Below are positions 39,764 to 50,419 of a DNA stretch of 64,000 nt, piece by piece (the first letter of the stretch is position 1; each line of letters opens with the position of its first letter). Below the pieces are notes generated by a model. That model made no database searches, was not told where the DNA came from, and saw nothing but the letters and a program-made list of their open reading frames with translations. The DNA comes from Halomonas urmiana (GTDB taxonomy: Bacteria; Pseudomonadota; Gammaproteobacteria; Pseudomonadales; Halomonadaceae), in contig NZ_VBUI01000001.1 of NCBI RefSeq assembly GCF_005780185.1, positions 62,001 to 126,000 of the forward strand, written 5' to 3'. Made by a program: the position numbers and the translations under genes.

Positions 39764-39876
39764 AGGATCATCCATCTAGAGGGCCATCCGACGAGAGGGC
39801 TACACGTAGCTGTACAGAACCTATACGCTACTCCGGTGTCAGTACGAAACACACCCTGTCGCGTGAGGTCCACCCC

Positions 39877-40455
39877 ATGGCTTCGTTCCGCACCCGCGGC
39901 GTCCTGCTGCTCGCGGCCCTGGCGACCGCGCTGCCCACTGCGGCCGTGTCTGCCGAGCGGGCGTCCGTCGAGGTCGAGGGCGCCCGCTTCCCCGCCACGC
40001 TGGAGGTCGACGAGCGCCGCTACGAGCGTATCGGCCACGGCCTCTTTCGCTACATGATCTGGGACGCCTATGCCGGCGCCTACTACCAGGCCGCCGGCTA
40101 CCCCCGCCCGGCGCCGCAATCCGAGGTGCCGCGCCGCCTGGAGCTCGAGTACTTCCACGCCATCGAGGCCGGCGACTTCGCCGAGGTGACCCGCGAGCGG
40201 GTGCAGAAGTCCCTGCCCGACAACGAATTCGCCCGCCTCGCGTCGAGCCTTTCCACCTTCAACGGGCGTTATCGCGACGTCAGCCCCGGCGACCGTTACG
40301 CCCTGGGCTGGGACGGCGAGGCCCTGACCCTCGCCTTGAACGGCGAGCTCCTCTATTCAGGCGGCGACCAGGCGCTCGCCAACGCGCTGTTCGGCATCTG
40401 GCTGGGCGACGACCCGCTGGGCGAGGGCTTCCGGGACGACCTGCTGGGCCGCTGA
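39877..40455 (+). CDS. Periplasmic chalcone-isomerase-fold protein
   Basis: 192 residues with a signal peptide (cleavage near VSAERAS). VEVEGARFPATLEVD, GHGLFRYMIWDAYAGAYY, LELEYFHAIEAGDFA and NALFGIWLGDDPLGEGFRDDLLG are characteristic of the bacterial exported chalcone-isomerase-like family, which is not known to act on flavonoids. Function unknown. GAGGT lies before the ATG at 39877; the open frame continues upstream into the Usp gene and is ignored. Confidence 0.8.
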   Translation: MASFRTRGVLLLAALATALPTAAVSAERASVEVEGARFPATLEVDERRYERIGHGLFRYMIWDAYAGAYYQAAGYPRPAPQSEVPRRLELEYFHAIEAGDFAEVTRERVQKSLPDNEFARLASSLSTFNGRYRDVSPGDRYALGWDGEALTLALNGELLYSGGDQALANALFGIWLGDDPLGEGFRDDLLGR

Positions 40456-40525
40456 GGGGCGGCCCTCGAGGAAGCCGCCGTGCTAGGCTTGACCGCCCGA
40501 GACATCCGCAAGGAGAGCCCATCCG

Positions 40526-40963
40526 ATGAAGGCCCTGATCCAGCGCGTGCGACGCGCCAGCGTAGAGGTGGAAGACCGGGAGGTGGGCGCCATCGGCCCG
40601 GGACTGCTGGCCCTGGTGGGCGTCGAGAAGGGTGACGACGAGGCCGCGGCCGACCGGCTGCTGCACAAGCTGCTGCACTACCGCGTCTTCGCCGACGCGG
40701 CCGGCAAGATGAACCTCAACCTGCAGCAGGCCGAGGGTGGACTGCTGCTGGTCTCGCAGTTCACCCTGGCCGCCGACACCCGCAAGGGGCTGCGGCCGAG
40801 CTTCTCCAGCGCGGCACCGCCCGCCGAGGGCGAGCGCCTCTTCCACTACCTGCTCGAGCGCGCCCGGGCGGCCTGGCCGACGGTGGCGAGCGGCGAATTC
40901 GCCGCCGACATGCAGGTCTCGCTGATCAACGACGGACCGGTCACCTTCCTGCTCGAAAGCTGA
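40526..40963 (+). CDS. dtd: D-aminoacyl-tRNA deacylase
   Basis: 145 residues, normal length. [36 protein letters not shown] (catalytic Thr region) and the Gly-cisPro motif in [11 protein letters not shown] are Dtd signatures. It removes D-amino acids from tRNA. AAGGAGAG precedes the ATG. The last codons run into a heptamer repeat array (40956-40993), so the C-terminus borders repeat DNA. Confidence 0.94.
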   Translation: MKALIQRVRRASVEVEDREVGAIGPGLLALVGVEKGDDEAAADRLLHKLLHYRVFADAAGKMNLNLQQAEGGLLLVSQFTLAADTRKGLRPSFSSAAPPAEGERLFHYLLERARAAWPTVASGEFAADMQVSLINDGPVTFLLES

Positions 40964-40993
40964 AAGCTGGAAGCTGGAAGCTGGAAGCTGGAA
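40956..40993 (+). repeat. Tandem heptamer repeat overlapping the dtd stop
   Basis: Five copies of the seven-base unit AAGCTGG (first copy AAGCTGA, which contains the dtd stop), ending in AAGCC. About 40 bases downstream the complementary sequence AGCTTCCAGC (41037-41046) occurs, so the array could fold back on it between the convergent dtd and ABC-F genes. Confidence 0.85.
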
Positions 40994-41068
40994 GCCAGCA
41001 TGTCACTTCCAAACTCGGTCCAAGGGGTTTTCTTCTAGCTTCCAGCCGCGAAGCGGCGCTCTTACCGC

Positions 41069-43012
<1,944 letters not shown>

Positions 43013-43065
43013 GCAGGCTCCACTCGGCAGTCGGTGAGGCCGCCGCCCAGGGGCGACAGCGTGTC

Positions 43066-43581
43066 ATGACCCACGATTCTACCCAATTGCCCGACGCTCT
43101 GCGGGCCCGTCTGCGCCGCGACCCACTCTGGGAGTTCGCGCTGGCCCTCTACGGGCGCGACGGGGTCGAGGGGGCCTGCCTGACGCTGCAGGACGAGGCC
43201 GGCCTGGATGTCTGCGAGCTGCTCTGGCACTGCTGGCTCTATCGCCACGGCCTGACCTCGGATGCCGACCCCGACGCGGTGCGCCACTGGCAGCGCGACG
43301 TCACGGCACCGCTGCGCCATCTACGCCGGGCCCTCAAGGCCGAGGCACGGCAAGACGAGGGCATCGCTGAGCTGCGCCGCACGCTTCAGCAGGCCGAGCT
43401 CCAGGCCGAGCGCGAGGCCCTCTCTCGCCTGCAGCGCTTGGCCCTGAGCGGGCGCGGCATCCGCCGATTACCCACACCGCTTCCCGACCCGCTGGGGCTC
43501 CTCGCCGATCGCCTGCGGCTTCACGACGCGCCGAACCTCAACAAACTTAAGATGCTAATAAGCCAGCTTGACCCCTCATAG
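43066..43581 (+). CDS. TIGR02444-like conserved protein
   Basis: 171 residues. LWEFALALYGRDGVEGACLTLQDEAGLDVCELLWHCWLYRHG is the signature of a small proteobacterial family (TIGR02444) of unknown function, commonly next to an ABC-F gene as here. Largely helical, no signal peptide. The ATG at 43066 lacks a strong ribosome-binding site; the frame is open for 21 codons upstream, overlapping the divergent gene. Confidence 0.78.
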   Translation: MTHDSTQLPDALRARLRRDPLWEFALALYGRDGVEGACLTLQDEAGLDVCELLWHCWLYRHGLTSDADPDAVRHWQRDVTAPLRHLRRALKAEARQDEGIAELRRTLQQAELQAEREALSRLQRLALSGRGIRRLPTPLPDPLGLLADRLRLHDAPNLNKLKMLISQLDPS

Positions 43582-43684
43582 CCGCCACGCTAGCCTGAAA
43601 ATCAGTCGCGTGAATGCCATGTTCACCAGACACCCGCCGATGGATCATCCCATCACGGGTTAAACCTGTAGAGGGATCACAAGA

Positions 43685-44707
43685 ATGAAGTCACAGAAGC
43701 TGTTGACGAGCGCCGGTATTGGCGCCCTGATGATTGGCATGTCCACCGCCGCCGTCGCCGATAACTGGCGCTATGCCCACGAAGAGTACGATGGCGACGT
43801 CCAGGACGTCTTCGCGGTCGCCTTCAAGGACTACATTGAGGCCAACTCCGATCACACGCTGCAGATCTATCGCTTCGGCGAGCTCGGTGAGTCCGACGAC
43901 ATCATGGAGCAGACCCAGAACGGCATCCTGCAGTTCGTCAACCAGTCTCCTGGCTTTACCGGCGCGCTGATCCCCGAGGCACAGATCTTCTTCATCCCCT
44001 ATCTGATGCCCACCGACATGGAGCAGGTGCTCGAGTTCTTCGACGAGAGCAAGGCCATCAACGAGATGTTCCCGAAGCTCTACGCCGAGCAGGGCCTGGA
44101 GCTGCTACAGATGTATCCGGAAGGCGAGATGGTGGTCACCGCCGATGAGCCGATCACCTCGCCGGCGGACTTCGAGAACAAGAAGATCCGCACCATGACC
44201 AACCCGCTGCTGGCTGAGACCTACAGCGCCTTCGGCGCAACGCCGACGCCACTGCCCTGGGGCGAAGTCTACGGCGGCCTGCAGACCGGCATCATCGACG
44301 GCCAGGAAAACCCGATCTTCTGGATCGAGTCCGGCGGCCTCTACGAGGTGTCGCCGCATCTGACCTTCACCAGCCATGGCTGGTTCACCACCGCGATGAT
44401 GGCCAACCAGGACTTCTTCGAGGGCCTTTCCGACGAGGACAAGGAGCTGGTACGTGCCGCCTCCGATGCGGCCTACGACCACACCATCGAGCACATTCAG
44501 GGACTGGCCGAAGAGTCATTGGAAAAGATCCAGGCGTCCTCCGACGAGGTCACCGTGACGCGTCTCGACGATGAGCAGATCCAGGCCTTCAAGGAGCGTG
44601 CGCCCCAGGTCGAGGAAGAGTTCATCGACATGACCGGCGAGAGAGGCAAGGAACTGCTCGAGCAGTTCAAGGCCGATCTCGAGGCCGTGAGCAGCGACGC
44701 GGAGTAA
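43685..44707 (+). CDS. teaA: Ectoine/hydroxyectoine-binding periplasmic protein of TRAP system TeaABC
   Basis: 340 residues with a signal peptide (cleavage near AVADNWRYAHEE). It is nearly the H. elongata TeaA sequence through EEYDGDVQDVFAVAFKDY, RFGELGESDDIMEQTQNG, PLLAETYSAFGATPTPLPW and GIIDGQENPIFWIESGGLY. TeaA delivers ectoine or hydroxyectoine to TeaBC, both to recover leaked solute and to scavenge external osmolyte. A strong hairpin at 44730-44761 separates it from teaB, which may give more binding protein than membrane subunits. Confidence 0.95.
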   Translation: MKSQKLLTSAGIGALMIGMSTAAVADNWRYAHEEYDGDVQDVFAVAFKDYIEANSDHTLQIYRFGELGESDDIMEQTQNGILQFVNQSPGFTGALIPEAQIFFIPYLMPTDMEQVLEFFDESKAINEMFPKLYAEQGLELLQMYPEGEMVVTADEPITSPADFENKKIRTMTNPLLAETYSAFGATPTPLPWGEVYGGLQTGIIDGQENPIFWIESGGLYEVSPHLTFTSHGWFTTAMMANQDFFEGLSDEDKELVRAASDAAYDHTIEHIQGLAEESLEKIQASSDEVTVTRLDDEQIQAFKERAPQVEEEFIDMTGERGKELLEQFKADLEAVSSDAE

Positions 44708-44729
44708 CCGCAACCGACGTCGGCCCTAA

Positions 44730-44761
44730 CAGGGGGGTGGCCTGCCCGGGCCACCCCCCTG
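44730..44761 (+). terminator. Intercistronic terminator/attenuator between teaA and teaB
   Basis: Perfect 13-bp stem CAGGGGGGTGGCC / GGCCACCCCCCTG, loop TGCCCG, followed by CTGTTTCTGG. Lies 22 bases after the teaA stop and 146 bases before teaB. Its stability could end part of the transcripts or protect teaA mRNA. Confidence 0.75.
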
Positions 44762-44906
44762 CTGTTTCTGGACAGGGAATTTCCGGGCACGGGCGAGCGT
44801 ACACAAAGCGTTGAGGTCTCGGGTCTCGGTGCCCGATCGCGACGCGTATGCTGGCCCTGAGGGAATCCCTGTTTTCCCGCATCGCATGCTGAAAGGGAGC
44901 GCGGAC

Positions 44907-45485
44907 ATGACCGAAGAAGAGTCCGAAAAGCATTACCGCTCGGGATTGCCGGGCTTTCTGGGCACCATCGACACCTTCATCAGCAAGCTCGAGGCGGTCA
45001 TCCTGGCGCTCGGCGTGCTGCTGATGGCCTTCAACACCATCGCCAACGTCATCGCCCGCTTCGTGTTCGGCGACAGCATCTACTTCTCTGGCGAGATCAA
45101 CCGCATCCTGATCATCATGATCACCTTCGCCGGCATCGGCTACGCCGCCCGGCACGGCCGCCATATCCGCATGTCGGCCATCTACGATGCCCTGCCCGTC
45201 GGCGGGCGCAAGGCGCTGATGATCTTCATCGCGCTGGTCACCTCGCTGGTGATGTTCTTCCTGCTCTACTACTCGGTCATCTACATCCTGGATCTCTACG
45301 GCAAGGGCAGGATCCTGCCGGCACTGGGCTTCCCGATCTGGATCATCTACGTCTGGGCACCGCTCGGCTTCCTGATCACCGGCATCCAGTACCTGCTCAC
45401 CGCGATCAAGAACCTGACCTCGCGGGACGTCTACCTGTCGACCGGCGTGCTCGACGGCTACAAGGATACGGAAACGGAAGTCTGA
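44907..45485 (+). CDS. teaB: Ectoine TRAP transporter small subunit
   Basis: 192 residues, four membrane segments. LGVLLMAFNTIANVIARFVFGDSIYFSGEINRILI and the GRHIRMSAIYDALP stretch are DctQ-family features. AAGGGAG lies eight bases before the ATG at 44907. It joins TeaC in the inner membrane; order A-B-C-D is that of H. elongata. Confidence 0.93.
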   Translation: MTEEESEKHYRSGLPGFLGTIDTFISKLEAVILALGVLLMAFNTIANVIARFVFGDSIYFSGEINRILIIMITFAGIGYAARHGRHIRMSAIYDALPVGGRKALMIFIALVTSLVMFFLLYYSVIYILDLYGKGRILPALGFPIWIIYVWAPLGFLITGIQYLLTAIKNLTSRDVYLSTGVLDGYKDTETEV

Positions 45486-45515
45486 CGGAGGGCAGAGAGC
45501 CCGGGGGAACGCACG

Positions 45516-46799
45516 ATGACGACAATAATGGTTACCACCATGATCGCCCTGCTGCTGCTGGGCTTTCCCATGATGATCCCGCTGATCACCGCGGCGGTCA
45601 TCGGTTTCTTCATGATGTTCAACGGCCTGGGCCAGATGGATACGCTGATCCAGCAGATGATGGCGGGCATCCGGCCGGCGTCGCTGATTGCGGTGCCGAT
45701 GTTCATCCTCGCCGCGGACATCATGACGCGGGGCCAGTCGGCCGAGCGCCTGATCAACATGGTGATGTCCTTCATCGGCCACGTGAAGGGCGGGCTGGCG
45801 GTCAGTACCGCCGCCTCCTGCACCCTGTTCGGCGCGGTGTCGGGCTCCACCCAGGCCACCGTGGTGGCCGTCGGCTCGCCCCTGCGCCCCAAGATGCTCA
45901 AGGCCGGCTACTCCGACTCCTTCACCCTGGCGCTGATCATCAACTCCAGCGACATCGCCTTCCTGATCCCGCCGAGCATCGGCATGATCATCTACGGGGT
46001 CATCTCGGGGACCTCCATCGCCGAGCTGTTCATCGCCGGCATCGGCCCGGGGCTGCTGATCCTGCTGATGTTCTCCGTCTACTGCGTGATCTACGCCACC
46101 CTGCGCCACGTTCCCACCGAGCCGAAGTCGGGCTGGGGCGAGCGCTTCACCGCGGTGCGCCTGGCGCTGTGGCCGCTGGGTTTCCCGGTGATCATCGTCG
46201 GCGGCATCTACGGCGGTGTGTTCAGCCCGACCGAGGCGGCGGCGGCCTGCGTGCTCTATGCCATCTTCCTGGAGTTCCTGATCTTCCGTTCCCTGAAGCT
46301 CCCGGACATCTATGCGATCGCCAAGTCCACCGGCCTGATCACCGCCGTGGTGTTCATCCTGGTCGCGGTGGGTAACGGCTTCTCCTGGATCATCTCCTTC
46401 GCCCAGATCCCCCAGGAGCTCCTGGCGGCAGCAGGCATTCACGAGGCGGGCCCCACCGGCGTGCTGATCGCCATCTGCATCGCCTTCTTCGTGGCGTGCA
46501 TGTTCGTCGATCCCATCGTGGTGATCCTGGTGCTGACGCCGATCTTCGCCCCCGCCGTCGAGGCCACCGGCCTGGACCCGGTGCTGGTCGGTATCCTGAT
46601 CACCCTGCAGGTGGCCATCGGTTCGGCGACGCCGCCCTTCGGCTGTGACATCTTCACCGCGATCGCCATCTTCAAGCGGCCCTACCTGGACGTGATCAAG
46701 GGCACGCCGCCCTTTATCTTGATCCTGGTGCTGGCGGCGGCTCTGCTGATCCTGTTTCCGCAGATCGCCCTCTTCCTTCGCGACCTGGCCTTCCGGTAA
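45516..46799 (+). CDS. teaC: Ectoine TRAP transporter large subunit
   Basis: 427 residues, about 12 membrane segments. LGFPMMIPLITAAVIGFFMMF, SGSTQATVVAVGSPLRPKML, SDIAFLIPPSIGMIIYG and FSPTEAAAACVLYAI are DctM motifs. Carries sodium-coupled ectoine import. Starts 30 bases after teaB; teaD follows after 33 bases, so teaBCD likely form one transcript. Confidence 0.94.
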   Translation: MTTIMVTTMIALLLLGFPMMIPLITAAVIGFFMMFNGLGQMDTLIQQMMAGIRPASLIAVPMFILAADIMTRGQSAERLINMVMSFIGHVKGGLAVSTAASCTLFGAVSGSTQATVVAVGSPLRPKMLKAGYSDSFTLALIINSSDIAFLIPPSIGMIIYGVISGTSIAELFIAGIGPGLLILLMFSVYCVIYATLRHVPTEPKSGWGERFTAVRLALWPLGFPVIIVGGIYGGVFSPTEAAAACVLYAIFLEFLIFRSLKLPDIYAIAKSTGLITAVVFILVAVGNGFSWIISFAQIPQELLAAAGIHEAGPTGVLIAICIAFFVACMFVDPIVVILVLTPIFAPAVEATGLDPVLVGILITLQVAIGSATPPFGCDIFTAIAIFKRPYLDVIKGTPPFILILVLAAALLILFPQIALFLRDLAFR

Positions 46800-46832
46800 G
46801 TCTCGCGTCCTGGCCTTAGGAGAACGATGATC

Positions 46833-47276
46833 ATGTTCAATCGCATACTGGTCCCGGTAGACGGTTCCAAGGGCGCCATGAAGGCCCTGGAGAAGGGCTC
46901 GGGCCTGCAGATGCTCACCGGCGCCGAGCTCTACATCCTGTGTGTCTTCAAGCACCACAGCCTGCTGGAGGCCTCGCTCTCGATGGTGCGCCCCGACAAG
47001 CTAGATCTCCCTGACGACGTGCTCAAGGAGTACGCTACCGAGATCGCGGTGCATGCCAAGGCTCAGGCCGTGGAACTCGGGGTGCCCTCGGAGCGAGTGC
47101 GCGCCTTCGTCAAGGGCGGCCGGCCATCGCGTACCATCGTGCGCTTCGCCCGCAAGCGCGAGTGCGACCTGATCGTGATCGGCTCCCAGGGCACCAATGG
47201 CGACAAGAGCCTGCTGTTGGGTAGCGTCGCCCAGCGGGTGGCCGGCTCCGCCCACTGCCCCACCCTGATCACCTGA
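46833..47276 (+). CDS. teaD: UspA-type regulatory protein of the ectoine transporter
   Basis: 147 residues with this start, the length of H. elongata TeaD. It begins [22 protein letters not shown] and ends with the ATP-binding G-2x-G-9x-G(S) motif in [20 protein letters not shown]. TeaD binds ATP, forms oligomers and lowers TeaABC activity. AGGAGA lies ten bases upstream; an ATG at 46827 only four bases from it is the alternative. Confidence 0.92.
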   Translation: MFNRILVPVDGSKGAMKALEKGSGLQMLTGAELYILCVFKHHSLLEASLSMVRPDKLDLPDDVLKEYATEIAVHAKAQAVELGVPSERVRAFVKGGRPSRTIVRFARKRECDLIVIGSQGTNGDKSLLLGSVAQRVAGSAHCPTLIT

Positions 47277-47422
47277 CCCCCCGCCGCGGGGCGCCAGCGG
47301 ACCGGTTTGCCGGCATCGTTCGCGGGTGCGGAACCGATTCGGCACTGTTAGAGTCCCAGCATTCCGATCTTGCTTATTCTATCCATCCACGGCGCCACGG
47401 CGCCGGACCACAAGGTTGTTTC

Positions 47423-48109
47423 ATGAAGACACTGCTGACCACCGCCTCCCTCGCGGCCCTGCTGACCGCCGCCCCGCTGGCCCTCGCCGCACCGGAAACC
47501 GAGGACGAGAAGCTGAGCTACAGCCTCGGCGTGACCCTGGGCCAGAGCATCCAGCAGGACGTTGAGGACCTCGACATCGACGCCTTCACCCAGGCCATTC
47601 GCGACGTCTTCGGCGGCGACGAGCTGGAGATGAGCGACCAGGAGATGGCCGAGGCCCTGACCGCCTTCCAGCAGCAGGCCATGGCCACCCGCGAAGCCGA
47701 GGCCGAGCAGAAGGCCGCCGCCAACCGCGCCGAGGGCGAGGCCTACCTGGCCGAGAACGCCGAGCAGGAGGGCGTGACGGTCACCGACTCCGGCCTGCAG
47801 TATCGCGAACTGGAAAGCGGCGACGGCGCCACGCCCGCGGCCGGCGATACCGTCCAGGTCCACTACCAGGGCGCACTGATCGACGGCACCGTCTTCGACA
47901 GCTCCTACCAGCGCGGCGAGCCGGTTAGCTTCCAGGTGGGCCAGGTCATCGAGGGCTGGCAGGAGGCCCTGCAGCTGATGAGCGTGGGCGATACCTGGGA
48001 AGTGGTGATTCCCTCCGCGCTCGCCTATGGCGCTCAGGGCCAGGGCCCCATCGGTCCCCACGAGACCCTGATCTTCAAGGTCGAGCTGCTCGACGTCACA
48101 GGTGAATGA
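47423..48109 (+). CDS. Periplasmic FKBP-type peptidyl-prolyl isomerase (FkpA/Mip-like)
   Basis: 228 residues with a signal peptide (cleavage near ALAAPETED). The N-terminal dimerisation region (KLSYSLGVTLGQSIQQD) and a long helix (ALTAFQQQAMATREAEAEQKAAANRAEGEAYL region) precede the FKBP domain: VHYQGALIDGTVFDSSYQRG, FQVGQVIEGWQEALQLM and VIPSALAYG. Assists folding of exported proteins. It ends close to or within the start of the next gene. Confidence 0.9.
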   Translation: MKTLLTTASLAALLTAAPLALAAPETEDEKLSYSLGVTLGQSIQQDVEDLDIDAFTQAIRDVFGGDELEMSDQEMAEALTAFQQQAMATREAEAEQKAAANRAEGEAYLAENAEQEGVTVTDSGLQYRELESGDGATPAAGDTVQVHYQGALIDGTVFDSSYQRGEPVSFQVGQVIEGWQEALQLMSVGDTWEVVIPSALAYGAQGQGPIGPHETLIFKVELLDVTGE

Positions 48110-48119
48110 TCCGGCCGCA

Positions 48120-49169
48120 ATGCGACCTCTCCGGGCCCTGTCGACCGCCAGCCTCTGCCTGAGCCTGGCGGTCCCGGCGGTCGCCCAGCCCACGCCTGAC
48201 GCCCTGCCCCGCCTCTCACTCGCCGCGGACGATACCAGCGTGATCGGCGTCTCCTCGGGGGGCTACATGGCCACCCAGCTGGCGGTGGCCTGGCCGGAGC
48301 GCTTCCAGGGGCTCGGCGTCCTCGCCGCCGGCCCCTGGGCCTGCGCTCGCGGCTCCCTGAGCCTAGCCCTGGGCCAGTGCATGGGGACCCACAAGGGCCT
48401 GCCCGACCTGGACATCCTGGCGGAACGCTACCGCGATTATCGCGAGCGCGACCTGGTCGGTGAGGTCGAGGCGCTCGCCGATCTCAGGGTCTTCATCTGG
48501 CAGGGCGGCCAGGACGACACCGTGGCCCCGGCGCTGGGCCAGGCCCTCGCCGAGCAGTTCCGCGGCTGGCTGGCCTCGCCCGAGGAGCAACTCAGCCTGG
48601 TGGAGAGCGAGCAGGCGGGCCACGGCTGGCCGGTGGCGGCAGACACGCAGGCGCCCATGCAGGAGCTCGCGGACTGTCGCAAGGGCGGTGGCACGCATCT
48701 GCTGTCCTGCGACCGGGACATCGCCGGCGAGGCGCTAGGCTGGCTGCATGGCGAACTCGCACCGCCCGAGACCCGGGAGGTCGCCGGCCGCCTGGTCGCC
48801 TTCGACCAGGCGGACTTCGATGCCCGGGGACTCGGCGACAGCGGCTATGTCTACGTGCCGGAGCGCTGCGAGGCGGGAGGCTGTGCGCTCACCGTAGCGC
48901 TGCACGGCTGCGCCATGGCCGCCGAACAGATCGGCGAGGCCTTCGTGCGCCACAGCGGCCTCAACGACTGGGCCGCGGCCAACGAGCGGGTGGTGCTCTA
49001 TCCCCAGACAGAGACCAGCCTGCCCAATCCCCAGGGCTGCTGGGACTGGTGGGGTTTCGCCGAAAGCGCCTGGCAGCTCGACCCGCTGCATGACACCCGC
49101 CGGGGCACCCAGACCGGCGCGCTAATGGCCATGATCGAGCGCCTGCAGGCGGCGCCCGAGGCGCCCTGA
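48120..49169 (+). CDS. Exported PHB-depolymerase-like esterase
   Basis: 349 residues with a signal peptide (MRPLRALSTASLCL..., cleavage near AVAQPTP). The nucleophile box GVSSGGYMATQLAVAW lies near the N-terminus, and a second conserved block YVPERCEAGGCALTVALHGC followed by QGCWDWWGF lies C-terminally. This circularly permuted order is seen in some poly(3-hydroxybutyrate) depolymerases. Substrate is inferred. Start is ATG 48120 by signal-peptide fit; GTG 48102 would overlap the FKBP gene by eight bases. Confidence 0.75.
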   Translation: MRPLRALSTASLCLSLAVPAVAQPTPDALPRLSLAADDTSVIGVSSGGYMATQLAVAWPERFQGLGVLAAGPWACARGSLSLALGQCMGTHKGLPDLDILAERYRDYRERDLVGEVEALADLRVFIWQGGQDDTVAPALGQALAEQFRGWLASPEEQLSLVESEQAGHGWPVAADTQAPMQELADCRKGGGTHLLSCDRDIAGEALGWLHGELAPPETREVAGRLVAFDQADFDARGLGDSGYVYVPERCEAGGCALTVALHGCAMAAEQIGEAFVRHSGLNDWAAANERVVLYPQTETSLPNPQGCWDWWGFAESAWQLDPLHDTRRGTQTGALMAMIERLQAAPEAP

Positions 49170-49202
49170 GCCGGCTCGCCTATACGGGCCACATCAGGGG
49201 AA

Positions 49203-49805
49203 TCAGCCCTCCGCGAGGGCCTGCTCCAGGGCGGCCTGGAGCGGGCCCGAGGTGGGAGAGTGCAGCACGCGACGCTGGATCTCGCCGTCACGGTCGACCA
49301 GGAACAGCGAGGCGCTGTGATCGATGGTGTAGGCCATGGCGGAGTCCGGGGTCTCCACCCGGCGCCAGACCACCCCGTAGCGCTCGGCCAGCGGCGCCAG
49401 CTCGTCCGGGTCGGCGGTGGCGCCGATGAACGCCTCGCCGAAGAACGCCAGGTACTCCTCCAGCCGCGCCAGGGTATCCCGCTCGGGATCCAGCGAGATC
49501 ATCAGCGGCACCACCCGGCGACGCTGCGCAGGTTCCAGCCGCTCCATCGCCTGTCGCACCACGGCAAGCCCCATCGGGCAGACGTCGGGGCACCAGGTGT
49601 AGCCGAAGAAGACCACCGCCAGCTGATCCTCCTCGAGCTGGCGCAGCGAGAAATCGCCCTCGGTCGACGCCAGCTCGATCGGACCACCCTCGGGCTCGCC
49701 ATCGGCCGGCGACGACTGCTGCTGATAGAAGGCCACGCCGACCGCCACCAGCATCATCAGTACCGCGGAAAGCCCGAGCCAGATTCCCCGTCGCGTCATC
49801 GTCAT
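49203..49805 (-). CDS. SCO1/SenC-family copper protein
   Basis: 200 residues, one N-terminal membrane anchor (GIWLGLSAVLMMLVAVGVAFY). The thioredoxin-fold domain has the copper motif CPDVC in FFGYTWCPDVCPMGL and the ligand His in TIDHSASLFLVD. Family members insert copper into the CuA site of cytochrome oxidase or act as periplasmic thiol proteins. The ATG overlaps the stop of the FixH-like gene (ATGA). No oxidase gene is nearby. Confidence 0.88.
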   Translation of the reverse strand: MTMTRRGIWLGLSAVLMMLVAVGVAFYQQQSSPADGEPEGGPIELASTEGDFSLRQLEEDQLAVVFFGYTWCPDVCPMGLAVVRQAMERLEPAQRRRVVPLMISLDPERDTLARLEEYLAFFGEAFIGATADPDELAPLAERYGVVWRRVETPDSAMAYTIDHSASLFLVDRDGEIQRRVLHSPTSGPLQAALEQALAEG

Positions 49806-50332
49806 CGTCTCTGTACCTCGAAGTCGAACCAGCTTCCCAGACGCCCCTGGGGGGTGTCCACGACCACCTTCGCCCGCCAGGGCATGACCGCTTCGGTGCA
49901 GATCGAGACCTGCCCCGCGCCGCGAAAGACCCCGTCGCCCTCGGCCTCGAGGGGGAAGCGATGCAACCCCATGTCCATCCCACGGCCGACGAAATCGACC
50001 CGCACGGCCTCGGCCGGCGTGCCGGAGACGCGCACCTCCAGCGGCAGGCGCTCGAGGGGCTGGATCGCCCCCTGCGAGACCACCGCCAGGCTCAGCTCGG
50101 CGCCGCCGCCCAGCCGCGCGGCGCACGGCCCCGCGGAGGGGTCGCAGGCGGCCTTGGCCGGGGGCATCCAGCGTATCTCGGCCTCGTCACGCAGGCTGTA
50201 GCTGGTCAGGTACCAGAGGGCCACGGCGAGGGTCAGCAGGGTGACGGTGATCAGCAGATGCAGCAGCGGCAGGCGCGCCGTGCCGCTCGACGACGGGATA
50301 CACGGGGGCATGGCGAAGCGCGGGACCTCCAT
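49802..50332 (-). CDS. FixH/YtkA-like membrane-anchored protein
   Basis: 176 residues. One membrane segment (LPLLHLLITVTLLTLAVALWYL) leads to a periplasmic beta-rich domain with VEVRVSGTPAEAVRVDFVGRGMDMGLHRF-type sequence, where Met and His residues (MDMGLHRF) could bind copper. It is coupled to the SCO1-like gene. FixH-type is a tentative label. Start is taken as ATG 50332; ATG 50311 is possible and has GGAGGT, though at 14 bases. Confidence 0.6.
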   Translation of the reverse strand: MEVPRFAMPPCIPSSSGTARLPLLHLLITVTLLTLAVALWYLTSYSLRDEAEIRWMPPAKAACDPSAGPCAARLGGGAELSLAVVSQGAIQPLERLPLEVRVSGTPAEAVRVDFVGRGMDMGLHRFPLEAEGDGVFRGAGQVSICTEAVMPWRAKVVVDTPQGRLGSWFDFEVQRR

Positions 50333-50419
50333 CGGTGGCAGGATGCGGGTAAGCTTACCAGTATTTGCCGGCGGCGAAGTGCGCAAGGATGTCGCAGGGA
50401 ACGCTCACGAGGAGGTGTC

